Assembly (NCBI GenBank): GCA_028583405.1
Contig: JAPTMU010000153.1
Span: forward strand, 68,667 to 132,666
From: Pogonophryne albipinna
Lineage: Eukaryota > Chordata > Actinopteri > Perciformes > Artedidraconidae
Direction of reading: 5' to 3'
Length of the DNA: 64,000 nt
The notes below the pieces were generated by a model that saw only the letters and a program-made list of their open reading frames with translations, did no database searches and was not told the DNA's origin. Shown here in pieces: positions 36,270-47,039 of this stretch. The position numbers and the translations under genes are program-made. How positions within the stretch are numbered: the first letter of the stretch is position 1; each line of letters begins with the position of its first letter.

Positions 36270-36870
36270 CTTTTGCTTATCTTCCTTCCTTCCTTCCGTC
36301 CTTCCTTTTGTTCCTTGTTTCCTTTGTTCCTTCCTTTCTTCCATACATATTTACTAATTTCCTTTTTACCTTCTCTTCTTCCTTCCTACTGTAATTTATT
36401 CCCTCCTTCCTTGCTTGTTTACGACCTTCCGTCTTTCCTTCTTTCCTTCTCTCATTCTTTCCTTCCCTCCGTTCTCCTTTCCTTTGTTCCTCCCTTCATT
36501 CTTTCCTTCTTGCCTTTGTTCCATATGTACTTACTTACTAATGTCCGTCGTACCTTCTCTCCCTCCTTCCTACTGTAATTTCTTTCTTCCTTCCTTCCTT
36601 ACTTGTTTACTACATTTTTTCCTTCCTTCCTTCCTTCTCTCATTCTTGCCTTCCTTCCTCCTTTCCTTTGTTCCTCCCTTCGTTCTTTCCTTCTTGCCTT
36701 TTTTCCTTCCTTCTCTCATTCCTTTCTACCGTAATTTGTGTTTTCCTTCCTTCCTTGTTTACTCCCTACTTTCCTTCCTTCCTTATCTCATTCTTTCCCA
36801 CCTTCCTACCTCCATCCTTCTTCCCTTCCTTACTTTCCTTCCTTACTCCTTCCTTCCTTCCTTTCCCCCC
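36270..36870. repeat. TTCC-rich polypyrimidine tract
   Basis: Roughly 600 bp of CTTCCTTCCTT-type sequence interspersed with short spacers such as TTTACTACAT and ACTAATTTCC. It is strongly strand-asymmetric. Ser/Phe/Leu-rich frames on it are artefacts. Confidence 0.95.
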
Positions 36871-38894
36871 TGCTTTTATACACAAGCTACCAACTTTGCT
36901 ACCATAACGTCTTTGTTCCCACTGAACTGAAACGTTTCCTGTCCTTCCTCAAACTCACTTGATGTATTCTATTTATTAACCCCATGATGGAACGATAGGA
37001 TTGTTGGGATGCTTTGTGGTTTCTGTGCTTCACTTCCTGTCTCCTTCCTCCTAACGACCTGAAGTGACCTGCAGTCACATGACCCTGCTTTCCTTTGGCA
37101 GGATTATATTAATAAATTGTTCAAGTTGCGAACTAAAGCCAAAACTTCCCTGGATGTTCTCCAGCTAGATCTTTAATAAGGAGCGAGGCGTAATGACGGC
37201 GTGTGAAACAGCAGATCCTGACACACAGCTGCTTCCATTCTTCAGTCTTTATTACGTGTTTCCAGCATTTAGAAACTACCGGATGCTGACGTGCATATGT
37301 GGATCAATCTGCACAATACGCATCAATTGTGTTAATTAGCATGAATTATCACCTCTATGGACAACCGTTATTTTTCGGATGATTGAGGATGCTGAATCCA
37401 TTTCTGAATCTTCCAGGACACAAGATGGCATTTTAAACCAGCAAGAGGACATCATTTATCTTCCGGGGGACCTATTATAACTCATTTATCAAAATGAAGT
37501 CTCTCTTTTGTTTTAAAAAGACCCTCTGGAGGCTCACGGTGAAGCCCAAACCGTCAGGAAGCACCGATGGACATATTGTGGTCAGATAACATCCTGGTGC
37601 AGCCGTGTCTCCATGAAGCACATTCAACTACTCTCCAGATATTCCGTCTGAGTCCTAGCTATCGCCGTTAGCTCGTCCGTTAGCTCGTCCGTTAGCTCAT
37701 GATCTTACGTTGCCCACGATGAGAGGGGAGACACGTCTTATATCTCCTTTTCTCCATAACTCTGGACCCAGCTCTCCTCCTTCGTCTCTTCGGTTTAGCC
37801 AGCATCCTCTGCGTCCTTTTCCAAATGTCAGGATAGAGAGTCGTTGTTCTGACCACCATGCTAGCCGGCGTTAGCGCCATTAGCTTCTCCTTGGTTAGTC
37901 AGCCATGGGGTTGAGTGGTGTAAATGCAAAAAGCAACAACTTATAGCGAAATCAACAAATCAAATCTCTCCACAAGAAAGTTGAACGTTTTTAAAAGTTA
38001 TTAACAGAAAAATAACGGGTCAGAAGCAAAGCTAGCTGGAGCAACTGCAACAGGCTGCTTGCATGGAAACAGAAAAGACGCTGGATTGGACAGATATTTA
38101 AAACAGATTAAACTCACTTATGAATCCAGCATCTTCAAAATTGCCATAAAACACTATTTTGGAAATATAATCGATATAAGAAATGATGCAAATTGCCAAA
38201 CACACGCACGTTAGCAATTTCAAAATGCTCGATCCTACTTAACAAAGTGTGTTTGGTTTTGTTCGACACTTTGAAGCCTCTAATGTTCAGCAGCTGCAGA
38301 GGATCTGTGGATCTTAGTGTCACATTATTCCCAGAGTAAAATGAGCTTTGCATGAACAGTAATTGTTGTTAGCGAGTGCCAACGTGAAGGAGATTCAGCA
38401 GATGCACTTTATGTGTTTGTGATTATTGGCAGCGTGACAGAAGCCGAAGTTTGTTATTAAAGGGTTTCAGCTTCAGGTGGATTTCTGCAGTCTGTAATTC
38501 CACATTCTGCGTTGTTTCTGCACAGTGTTTAGGTTTAATTATGCTAACAGATTCTTTTGGACCACATCTTGTTGTTGTTGTATTTTTTGTTTCATCTAAG
38601 CTCCACAATTTTCATGTCACTGTTTAATCCTTTCTGGCTGCGGATCAGAATAAGTGAGTCCGTTTTAAACAGAGTGAATGTGAAGGCTCATTCGTCACAA
38701 TACCCAGAGTTACAGGAAGTATTCAGTCAAAGTTCCGACATCAGACGTAAACACACTCAAGTTAAAAGTTATGTACCGACATTATCGCCAACATTTCCAA
38801 CTCTTTTTTTACATAAAATCCTACATGTTACAGCTCAGCTCATTGTAGCCGTTCAAACTGTGCATTATTTATAATAATATCACCTTTTAAATCT
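36871..38894 (+). other. grid1: grid1 intron 1, no gene recognised
   Basis: Mostly unique-looking sequence. A short GTTAGCTCGTCC direct triplet occurs near 37668-37697. No ORF shows a recognisable domain. Confidence 0.5.
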
Positions 38895-39065
38895 CTAAGC
38901 TAGTATGTGCAGAGCTTTGAGGGGTCGAAAACACCTGATGAAGAGATATACATGCAACACCAGGAGGATACGTCCCCAGCTGACCCAGAAAGTGACGCAG
39001 ATTCTGGTCCAGGCTCTCGTCATCTCACGCCTAGACTACTGCAACTCCCTCCTGGCTGGTCTACG
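38895..39065 (+). mobile_element. L2-like LINE, part 1 of 3
   Basis: The frame shows [20 protein letters not shown], a signature of the RT C-terminal region of L2-type teleost LINEs. It breaks off at GGTCTAC where a hAT is inserted; the frame resumes at 40596. Confidence 0.85.
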
Positions 39066-40595
39066 GTACCAGGGGCGCCGCCAGGGATTTTGGGCCCCAT
39101 GAAAAGATATCACATTGGGCCCCACCACCGGGCCCAGGCCAGGCCGACCAAGCACAATGCTAACCACACCTCCAGAACCCAACCCACTCATTCATGCTTT
39201 AAATAACTCTACCTGTACAGGCTTGCATCTATCTTGTAGTCCAATACTAACTGCACAGTATTTACTGACACTGAGCGGTGAACATATAACACTGTGCAGA
39301 CGGGCAACATTCTGCTGCAGTAGAATTCACTCTTTGATATAACACTAACATTCCTGACAATAGACCTCAATAGTCATCTTTTATGGTGTCATGCTTTTTT
39401 AATAACATTTTTTAATGGAACGTTCAAAATAAATATAACTTAAATATACATGACCTCTTAAATTAAAATAAAGTGAACATTAACACCAATATTATCATTT
39501 ATAAAATGCTATAACAAAAAAAATAACATAAGCAGCAGATTTTTAAATTAAATATACCAACTAGAAAACAAGCGGGTATTAAAGTGTAAACGGACAACAA
39601 AACGGAAGTGAAGTGAAAAGGCCTGATGGTGGCGCTAAATCAGAGCCTACCTGTTCTCAGTCTTTTTCTCATCATGCATCTTGTGTGTAGTGATCCAATA
39701 CCGTTACCATAGCCTCGCCCTTTAACAGTTATTACGAGCCCTGGCTCAGCCTTACTCACCAAGAGCCCAGCGCCTAGCCTTCTTACAGGCAAAGTCACTG
39801 ATCAAGTCCTTGAAGTCCAGCTTTCTAGCCAACTGGCTTTCAATGGACAGCATGGCAAGACTGCAAAGCATTATGGGGGGTCAGGGCTGCGGAGCCTAGA
39901 GATGGATCTGTTGGTCCTGGCACCAGGGGAGAGACAACTGATTTAGTTTGAATAGCTGCTAAAAATGTACCTGCATTTATTAAATGTCAGCTACAAGAGG
40001 AGTGAAATGAAAAACCTCTGCATTTTCTGTGAAGATATTAACAGAACTTAATGTCAGCAAAACATTACAATTATTATTTACAATGGACTACGCTTAGCTA
40101 ACAGACTAATTTCCACCACTCATGGACCACACCCACCTTTTCTTTTGAAAAACTGGGTGACATGCTGTCGCCCTTTAGTCCCTCTCTCTTGTCTTTCTCT
40201 CCTTTCTTTTCTTTCTTGAAAGCCTGACTTTGTGAGTCGTTGAGACATCGTACAAACGTAAGTAGGCCTACTAGCATTCCTCCTCACATGCTCTGACTTT
40301 CTGCTGCTAGAAAGTGCAGTGCCGCACAGCGTTTGGAGGCAGGACCAAACCATTACATGTAAATAGAGGGGGGTGTTCGATGCTTTGGATAATTAACTTT
40401 TGGAAGAAAATAGGTTAAATTAATCATAAGTTTAGTGAGTACATCATCAATATGACGTTATATTAATGATAATTATTGATGATTGATGAAAGGTTACTTA
40501 CATTTTTTTCCTTAATGTTCTAAAAATATTGGGGCCCCTGTCAGTCACGGGCCCTTAGAATCGTCCTAACTTTTCACCCCCTTACGGCGCCCCTG
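39066..40595 (+). mobile_element. hAT-like transposon inserted in the LINE
   Basis: The ends read CAGGGGCGCCGCCAGGGATT (from 39070) and ACGGCGCCCCTG (to 40595). The host sequence GGTCTAC(C/G) occurs on both sides (39058-39065 and 40596-40603), the 8-bp target duplication with one mismatch; four extra bases (GTAC) lie at the left junction. No transposase ORF was recognised. Being inside the LINE, it is younger than the LINE. Confidence 0.85.
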
Positions 40596-40684
40596 GGTCT
40601 ACCTGCATGTGCCATCCGACCGCTGCAGCTCATCCAGAATGCAGCGGCTCGTCTGATCTTCAACCTTCCTAAATTCTCCCACAC
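40596..40684 (+). mobile_element. L2-like LINE, part 2 of 3
   Basis: The frame continues as PACAIRPLQLIQNAAARLIF and ends at CCCACAC, where a second insertion begins. Confidence 0.85.
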
Positions 40685-41747
40685 TGTTGGGGAAATATTT
40701 TCCAAGGCCCATAACTTTGACCCAGTTTATCAGTTCTGTCCTGACTGAGCACACGCAGCTGTAACTTGGCTGCTGTGCTCTCAGTGCTCTGTCTCCCTGT
40801 TCCTGCCTGTTGGATCAGCTGATAGAGGTGTTATGGTTCTATGTTCCTGCCTGTTGGATCAGCTGATAGAGGTGTTATGGTTCTATGTTCCTGCCTGTTG
40901 GATCAGCTGATAGAGGTGTTATGGTTCTATGTTCCTGCCTGTTGGATCAGCTGATAGAGGTGTTATGGTTCTATGTTCCTGCCTGTTGGATCAGCTGATA
41001 GAGGTGTTATGGTTCTATGCTCCTGCCTGTTGGATCAGCTGATAGAGGTGTTATGGTTCTATGTTCCTGCCTGTTGGATCAGCTGATAGAGGTGTTATGG
41101 TTCTATGCTCCTGCCTGTTGGATCAGCTGATAGAGGTGTTATGGTTCTATGCTCCTGCCTGTTGGATCAGCTGATAGAGGTGTTATGGTTCTATGCTCCT
41201 GCCTGTTGGATCAGCTGATAGAGGTGTTATGGTTCTATGCTCCTGCCTGTTGGATCAGCTGATAGAGGTGTTATGGTTCTATGCTCCTGCCTGTTGGATC
41301 AGCTGATAGAGGTGTTATGGTTCTATGTTCCTGCCTGTTGGATCAGCTGATAGAGGTGTTATGGTTCTATGCTCCTGCCTGTTGGATCAGCTGATAGAGG
41401 TGTTATGGTTCTATGCTCCTGCCTGTTGGATCAGCTGATAGAGGTGTTATGGTTCTATGTTCCTGCCTGTTGGATCAGCTGATAGAGGTGTTATGGTTCT
41501 ATGCTCCTGCCTGTTGGATCAGCTGATAGAGGTGTTATGGTTCTATGCTCCTGCCTGTTGGATCAGCTGATAGAGGTGTTATGGTTCTATGTTCCTGCCT
41601 GTTGGATCAGCTGATAGAGGTGTTATGGTTCCGGCCGAAGCTCCAGATAAACCATCAGTGTTTGACATCAAAGCTCCAGCTCTCCCCGTGTCTCCGTTGA
41701 GTCGGTGACTCCTCCTGCATTGCTACACAGAAGTTTCCCCCCCACAC
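40685..41747. mobile_element. 1.06 kb insertion in the LINE carrying a minisatellite
   Basis: The insert interrupts the LINE frame and is flanked by CCCACAC at 40678-40684 and 41741-41747. Its edges read TGTTGGGGAAA and TTTCCCCCC, loosely inverted, as in a solo LTR or short transposon. Most of the insert is a 44-bp tandem array. Class undetermined. Confidence 0.6.
40801..41631. repeat. 44-bp minisatellite, 19 copies
   Basis: Unit TCCTGCCTGTTGGATCAGCT then GATAGAGGTGTTATGGTTCT then ATG(T/C). Copies are almost identical; the only common difference is ATGT versus ATGC at the end. Each unit contains the 10-bp perfect palindrome ATCAGCTGAT with a CAGCTG E-box. Confidence 0.98.
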
Positions 41748-42296
41748 CACTCCGCTCCTCCGCTCCCTCCACTGGCTTCCGGTAACTGCTAGAATCCACT
41801 TCAAGACACTGGTACTTGCGTACCATGCTGCGAATGGATCTGGCCCTTCCTACATCCAGGACTTGGTTAAACTGTACACCCCAGCACGTGCACTTCGCTC
41901 TGCATCAGCCAAACGGCTCGCTGCACCCGCACTGCGAGGGGACCCAAGTTCCCATCAGCAGAAACACGTGGGTTTGCTATCCTGGCTCCAAGATGGTGGA
42001 ATGAGCTCCCCATTGACATCAGGACAGCAGAAAGCTTACACACCTTCCAGACTGAAAACTCATCTCCTTCGACTCCACTTCGAGCGATAGAACTATTAAC
42101 AAAGCACTTATATACTAATAAAGGACTGGCTTACCTAAAGCCAGTTGAGTAGCACTTGAAATGTTTGGCTCTATGAAACCTGATGTACTTTATGATTCTG
42201 TTTTCTTCAAGTTTGTATCTTGTTGGTCGAACGCACTTATTGTAAGTCGCTTTGGATAAAAGCGTCAGCTAAATGCAATGTAATGTAATGTAATGT
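41748..42296 (+). mobile_element. L2-like LINE, part 3 of 3, with 3' end
   Basis: The frame continues as TPLLRSLHWLPVTARIHFKT and SGPSYIQDLVKLYTP, then decays by frameshift. The 3' end contains GTCGCTTTGGATAAAAGCGT and finishes in (TGTAA)n-type repeats (AATGTAATGTAATGTAATG), the classic terminus of teleost L2 elements. Confidence 0.88.
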
Positions 42297-42732
42297 GAAG
42301 TAGCTGTCCATGGTGCTGAAAGGCAGCTGTGCTCAGTGTGGAAATTAAAGGTCTCTGTCCATGGTGCTGAAAATAAAAAATGTTTAAGTAATACATTCCT
42401 TAATAAACATTTCCTCAAAAACTAGTAGAGGTAAGAATCTTTCACTGAGCACGGACATCACTGTAAATAAAGTCCTTCTGGTAAAATCATTATTGTTGAT
42501 TTTGGAGTAAAACTCACGACATGACTAAAATATAATGTGTACACACAATACAAGAATAAGAATAATACAAATACAAATATAATACAAATAATAAAACACA
42601 ATAACACATAATAATAGAAAACATATCATAATAATATAAATAATAATAATATTTGTGTTTATCAATTTGACACTGCTTCAATTTGTATAGTATAATAATT
42701 CTCACGTTTCATTTCATTATTATTATTATTAT
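42297..42732 (+). other. grid1: grid1 intron 1, AT-rich
   Basis: A direct repeat of GTCCATGGTGCTGAAA occurs near 42306 and 42357. AATAATA-rich low-complexity DNA spans 42540-42730. No gene. Confidence 0.6.
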
Positions 42733-43012
42733 GTTTTGTATTATTGTTTTACACATCGAAATAAATCAAATAAAAAATCAAATCAAAGTAAATCAGCCTC
42801 AATCTGCCTCTCTGCATTTTCAACATTTTAACAAGAGGAGGAGGAGGAGGAGGAGGAGGAGGAGGAGGAGGGGAGGAGGAGAGGAGGAGAGGAGGAGGAG
42901 GAGAGGAGGAGGAGGGGAGGAGGAGGAGGAGGAGGAGAGGAGGAGGAGGAGGAGGAGGAGGAGGAAGAGTGAAAACTCACACATTTCACTCTCCAACTCA
43001 AACAGCGTTTCT
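42733..43012 (+). repeat. Local duplication with (GAG)n core, copy 1
   Basis: Begins TTGTATTATTGTTTTACACA, contains AAAGTAAATCAGCCTCAATC, a GAG-rich tract (about 42835-42965) and ends with CACACATTTCACTCTCCAAC. Copy 2 is 43234-43505. Arg/Glu-rich frames are artefacts of the GAG tract. Confidence 0.9.
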
Positions 43013-43233
43013 TTTGCTTTCATTCCTTCCTCTATTCGTTCTTTCCTTATTTACTTTGTTCCTGATTTCCTTCCTTCCTTCCTTGTTTTCTACCTACTTT
43101 CCTTCCTTCCTTCCTTCTCTCATTCTCTCCCTTATTTCCTTTCTTTCTTCCATACTTACTAATTTCCTTCGTACCTCTTTCCTTCCTTTCTACTGTAATT
43201 AGTTTCTTCCTTCCTTCCGTGTTTACTACCTAC
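43013..43233. repeat. TTCC-rich polypyrimidine tract
   Basis: CCTTCCTTCC-rich low-complexity sequence separating the two GAG-containing duplicate units; similar to 36270-36870. Confidence 0.9.
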
Positions 43234-43323
43234 TTTGTATTATTGTTTTACACATTCAAAATAAATCTAATCAAATCAAAAATCAAAGTAAATCAGCCTC
43301 AATCTGCCTCTCTACATTTCAAC

Positions 43324-43355
<32 letters not shown>

Positions 43356-43505
43356 TAGGAGGAGGAGGAAGAGGAGGAGGATAATCTGCCCAGCAACAAT
43401 ACATCCTGCATCAGTGTGAGATCAATTACGTTTGGTGTGAAATTTCCTCGCAGCGATATTTGCAAACGCGCTGAAAAGTCACACATTTCACTCTCCAACT
43501 CGAAC
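43234..43505 (+). repeat. Local duplication with (GAG)n core, copy 2
   Basis: Same order of blocks as 42733-43012, with a shorter GAG tract (about 43325-43381) and an extra segment, about 43383-43470, between the tract and the CACACATTTCACTCTCCAAC block. Confidence 0.9.
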
Positions 43506-44050
43506 AGCGTCTCTGGTGTCCAGCCGGGCAGAGACTCAATAACAGGCCTGAGGAAAGGTTTGAATAAATGCAATGTATATGCTAAAATGTCTAGTAGTGC
43601 TCCTTGAAGCTACAGGAGGAATGGAAGTTTAAAATTGCTTCATTAAATACAACATATTCTTGAATAAAATAAATGTTAAAGTGCTTTCTCATGCACTATG
43701 TGACATGTGTTATCATGCACTCCCTGTAATGTCTGTTTCTGCATGTCTGCCCTTTATTTGTCCAATTTCTATGATATTTGTAATTTAAATCTCCTCCTTT
43801 TACCCAAAACACTGGAGGTACATGTTAAAGGTGTATTTGAGATGCTTTGGAGTGGACTTATATGCACAGCTTCTGCATAATCAGTGTACGACCTGCAGTA
43901 GTTTGGAGCAAAACAAGACTGGAGGCTTAATAAAGAAGCAGTAACATGAAACACTCCATTGACACAATCCGTAATTTACCCGCACAGAGTACAGAAGTTA
44001 CCGGTCTACGCCCGCCTCTACGGGAGGAATGAAAGTTAAAAAATGCTTCT

Positions 44051-44433
44051 TTAAAGGTGGGGTAGGTAAGTCTGGGAAACCGGCTCGAGATACACTTGTT
44101 GTTATATTCCATGGAATGCTCTTAACATCCCGATAGCAATGAATATCTGAAGTGCTTTGACAATAAATACATACACAAATATCATCTCTGGAAGCCGTGG
44201 CTCTGTAAAAAGCTCGACCAATCATCTGAGCCGGCTAAAGTAACTGGACGGCCTACCTGCCTGTCAGCCTTCCATCTGGGCACAAACTCATCTCGTGCCC
44301 TCATTGGTCATGTGCGCGTTCGTGTGTGTTGGAGGAGGGGCTCTGTGAGGAAGTGGCAGATTTTTTCCGGCTGTGTATTTTCAAATTCTATCCACTCGAG
44401 CTGGTTTCTCCTAAATGACCTACCCACCTTTAA
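44051..44433. mobile_element. MITE with TTAAAGGTGGG ends
   Basis: A 383-bp element bounded by TTAAAGGTGGGGTAGGT and its approximate inverse ACCTACCCACCTTTAA. TTAA at both edges could be a target duplication of piggyBac type or part of the repeat. No ORF. The flank at 44018-44050 resembles about 43615-43650. Confidence 0.75.
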
Positions 44434-45989
44434 GTGGATCAGTTAAACTTTATGATTATATTAGCATTAAAACGTCTTTAACCCGGGTTAGGGTTAGGTT
44501 TAGCTTCCTCTCCACAGAAAGCACCTGTGCGTACCTGTGTGTTATTGTGAGGTAATCTACCTGCTGTCCAATTAGAGGAGCTGCTCGCCTGCTAGATAAC
44601 CACGCGCTGTGAAAGGTGGGTCTATTCAAACAGTTCATATTCACAGGTGCATACATTCTGTAGATGTTGCTGTTTGATTATCTGACACCTGGCTCGGATT
44701 AAGATGATTTGACTCCGGTATATTCAGATGTGTTTTGCTCACCTGCAGTTCATTGATAGCTGTTAAAAAACGGCAATAACCATAAACTTTAGGGCTGCTT
44801 TACTTTAAACTTCCTGTGGGATAAGTTTTAAATATTTGTATTGACGGTAGCATAAAGTTAGCTATGATATAAATTGACGGGAGTTATTCAGCGAATTATT
44901 CAACGCCGTGAAGTTAGTTTCAGGTTGGCTACTGGCTCATTGAATTGCCTTTTTAAACGACAAAAAACTAAAGTGCTCGAATTAGTGAAAATATGCTAAG
45001 AATATTTAAAAGGAAACGTGTCTAATGTGGCACACCTGATTGGATTACTGATGTGCCAATCATTTATTTTACAAACATAGTTAAAAAGACAATTTAAAAT
45101 GAGTTATTTTCAATAGCTTCCATGTCATGTGACCTTTTTTAAATCCAAATCAATACCAGATATTATTACTGCAATGGACAGTTATGACACATGTCTTGAT
45201 ATAGGCTTTTAATGTTCCTTGTCGTATATTATATACAATAACAATGAGCTTAGCATCATGTTACCCAGTGACTTCAATCCAAAGCAGCATTTTATCGGAT
45301 TTTAGGGCTTTTAAAACTAATATGACTTTTTATAGCAACAATCAGCTGTTTGTTAATTAAGAACTTGTGCATTTATGAACTTGCTGTAATTGTATGTGAT
45401 CTCTTGAATCCTGCCTCTTCTATTTTATACAAATGATGTCATTTAAATGAAGCTGTTTTTATTAAAACACTTGGTTTTCTTTGACCTTTTGGATTCTAAT
45501 CAATGCAGCATGGGTTCCTGCAGCAGGACACTCATCTTATTATTGGATTTGAACCATACTTAGATGTATGCTTCTGCTGTCTGCAGGGAAATGGTCTTTA
45601 TTTTAGGCTTTTAGAAACAATGACAGTTTGATTTTAAGGTGGTGGACACTCGGACGAATGGGCTTCTGGATATTTCCCGACTTTTGGGAGTTTAGTGTCT
45701 TTTATCTCAAAACATCTGGAAAATATCTCGCTGCCACTTTTTCCAGGTTTCCTCAAAGTGTTTTTTCCTGAAGCCTCATGGAGAAAGTGATTCATGTCTT
45801 ATCGTTGTACCATCTTGCAACTACACTGCAAACATGTGTTTAGTTTTGGAGTTTTGGCATTGAATGTGGAAAAAAAAATGCTTCCCAAAAAAAGGAGATT
45901 TTTCGCAAATTCTCAGTGAATCTTGAGAGATTTCCGACAATAATTCATCTGAAAATGACATAACACCCTTCTGGAAATCCTTCTAACGT
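44434..45989 (+). other. grid1: grid1 intron 1, 3' part, nothing recognised
   Basis: Largely AT-rich unique-looking sequence with no exon, RNA gene or repeat termini recognised. A short TTAGGGTTAGG motif near 44488 is too small to be telomeric. Confidence 0.55.
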
Positions 45990-46109
45990 TGTTTCCTCTT
46001 CCTGCTTCCTTTTCCTGTTTCCTCTTCCTGCTTCCTCTTCCTGTTTCATCTTCCTGCTTCCTCTTCCCTCTTCCTGCTTCCTCTTTCCTCTTCCTGTTTC
46101 CTCTTCCAG
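45990..46109 (+). promoter_or_regulatory. grid1: Expanded polypyrimidine tract and splice acceptor of grid1 exon 2
   Basis: About 120 bp of TTCCTCTTCCTGCTTCC repeats run up to CTCTTCCAG at 46101-46109. There is no AG within the tract before the acceptor, so it acts as a long AG-exclusion zone. The tract is a degenerate 6-12 bp tandem repeat, so its length may be polymorphic. Confidence 0.8.
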
Positions 46110-46265
46110 GGGCGATCTTCGAGGAGAGCGCTGTGCGGGACGATGAGGTTTTCCAGCTGGCGGTGTCGGACCTGAGTCTGAGTGACGACGTTCTGCAGAG
46201 CGAGAAGATCACTCACTCCATCAAGCTCATCGAGGCCAATAACCCGTTCCAGGCGGTTCAGGAAG
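46110..46265 (+). CDS. grid1: grid1 exon 2: start of the amino-terminal domain
   Basis: The 156-bp exon completes a Gly codon split with exon 1 and encodes [20 protein letters not shown], then [13 protein letters not shown] and [12 protein letters not shown]. It matches the first strand/helix of the LIVBP-like amino-terminal domain of GRID1; [10 protein letters not shown] favours GRID1 over GRID2. It ends after the first base of a codon at a consensus donor (GAAG then GTAAGA, intron from 46266), phase 1, as expected for the Ala codon following QE. The remaining exons (rest of the ATD, ligand-binding domain, M1-M4, C-tail) must lie beyond the window, so the gene is incomplete here. No frame damage is seen. 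Confidence 0.95.
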
Positions 46266-46299
46266 GTAAGACCGCTCTGGTTCTTTCTCTGGTTCTGAA

Positions 46300-46462
46300 G
46301 CAGATTATTGGGCTCCATTTTGTTTGTTCTGCTGTTTCTGATGCAGATTATTGGGCTCCATTTTGTTTGTTCTGCTGTTTCTGATGCAGATTATTGGGCT
46401 CCATTTTGTTGGTTCTGCTGTTTCTGATGCAGATTATTGGGCTCCATTTTGTTTGTTCTGCT
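46300..46462. repeat. 43-bp tandem repeat, 4 copies
   Basis: Units with GCAGATTATTGGGCTCCATT then TTGTTTGTTCTGCTGTTTCT at 43-bp spacing, just inside grid1 intron 2. Confidence 0.95.
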
Positions 46463-46494
46463 GGTTCTATCTCTGGTTCTGATTTTCACTCTTA

Positions 46495-47039
46495 TGGCGC
46501 ATTTCCACTGCAGCGGGTAGCCCCGTTTAAGCGTCCTTAAGCGTCCTTAATCGTCCTCAAGCGGCCTCAAGCGGCCTCAAGCCAGTTTTTGGCTAGCGGG
46601 TACTTTTTCCCAATTTTTCCGGCCCCATAAAATCGTGGTTCTATCAGGCCAGGGCTGAACTAGTGACGTCAACACTCTCGACTGCTGATTGGTCAGAGAG
46701 AATCGTCACAAGATCGCGCGCGGGATCATCCCTAGCGTCGCATATATATATAGAAGCAAGCTTGCAGCATTTTTGTAAACGGAGGAGCTACAAAAATGGC
46801 AACGTCAAAGAAAAGCACACCGTGGTCGACCGAGGAGGTGACGACGTTCCTACATCTCATTGCGGATGATAAAATCCAGCGGGAGCTCGACGGAACAACA
46901 AAGCCGATCGCCCCGCCTACACTGCGTTGCTACCCCAGGTCCTAAACTGTAATGGGAATGCGCCACGGCCAGCGAGGCAGCCCGAGGCCTGAGCGAGGAC
47001 GCTTAAACGGGGCTACCCCGCTTCAGTGGAAATGTGCCA
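46495..47039 (+). mobile_element. PIF/Harbinger-like element, internally deleted
   Basis: The ends read TGGCGCATTTCCACTGCAGC and CAGTGGAAATGTGCCA, with longer subterminal inversion (GTAGCCCCGTTTAAGCGTCC at about 46516-46535 and its inverse near 47000). TTA flanks it on both sides (46492-46494, 47040-47042), the TWA-type 3-bp duplication of this superfamily. The empty site exists at 52058-52079. It carries the short Myb-like frame at 46796. Confidence 0.88.
46796..46945 (+). pseudogene. Truncated Myb/SANT-like ORF of Harbinger element
   Basis: The 49-residue frame begins MATSKKSTPWSTEEVTTFLH, the start of a trihelix/Myb-like DNA-binding domain such as Harbinger ORF2 encodes. It diverges after about residue 35 and stops. 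The nuclease ORF is absent. A TATA-like CATATATATATAG lies about 50 bp upstream. Confidence 0.6.

Noticed and set aside
42820..43162. Arg/Glu-rich and Ser/Leu-rich open frames
   Set aside because: They translate the GAG repeat and neighbouring TTCC tract.
44480..44505. Interstitial telomeric repeat (TTAGGGTTAGG)
   Set aside because: Fewer than two and a half units; expected by chance.
46110..46265. Assignment as grid2
   Set aside because: [21 protein letters not shown] and EANNPFQAV fit GRID1; GRID2 differs in most of these positions.
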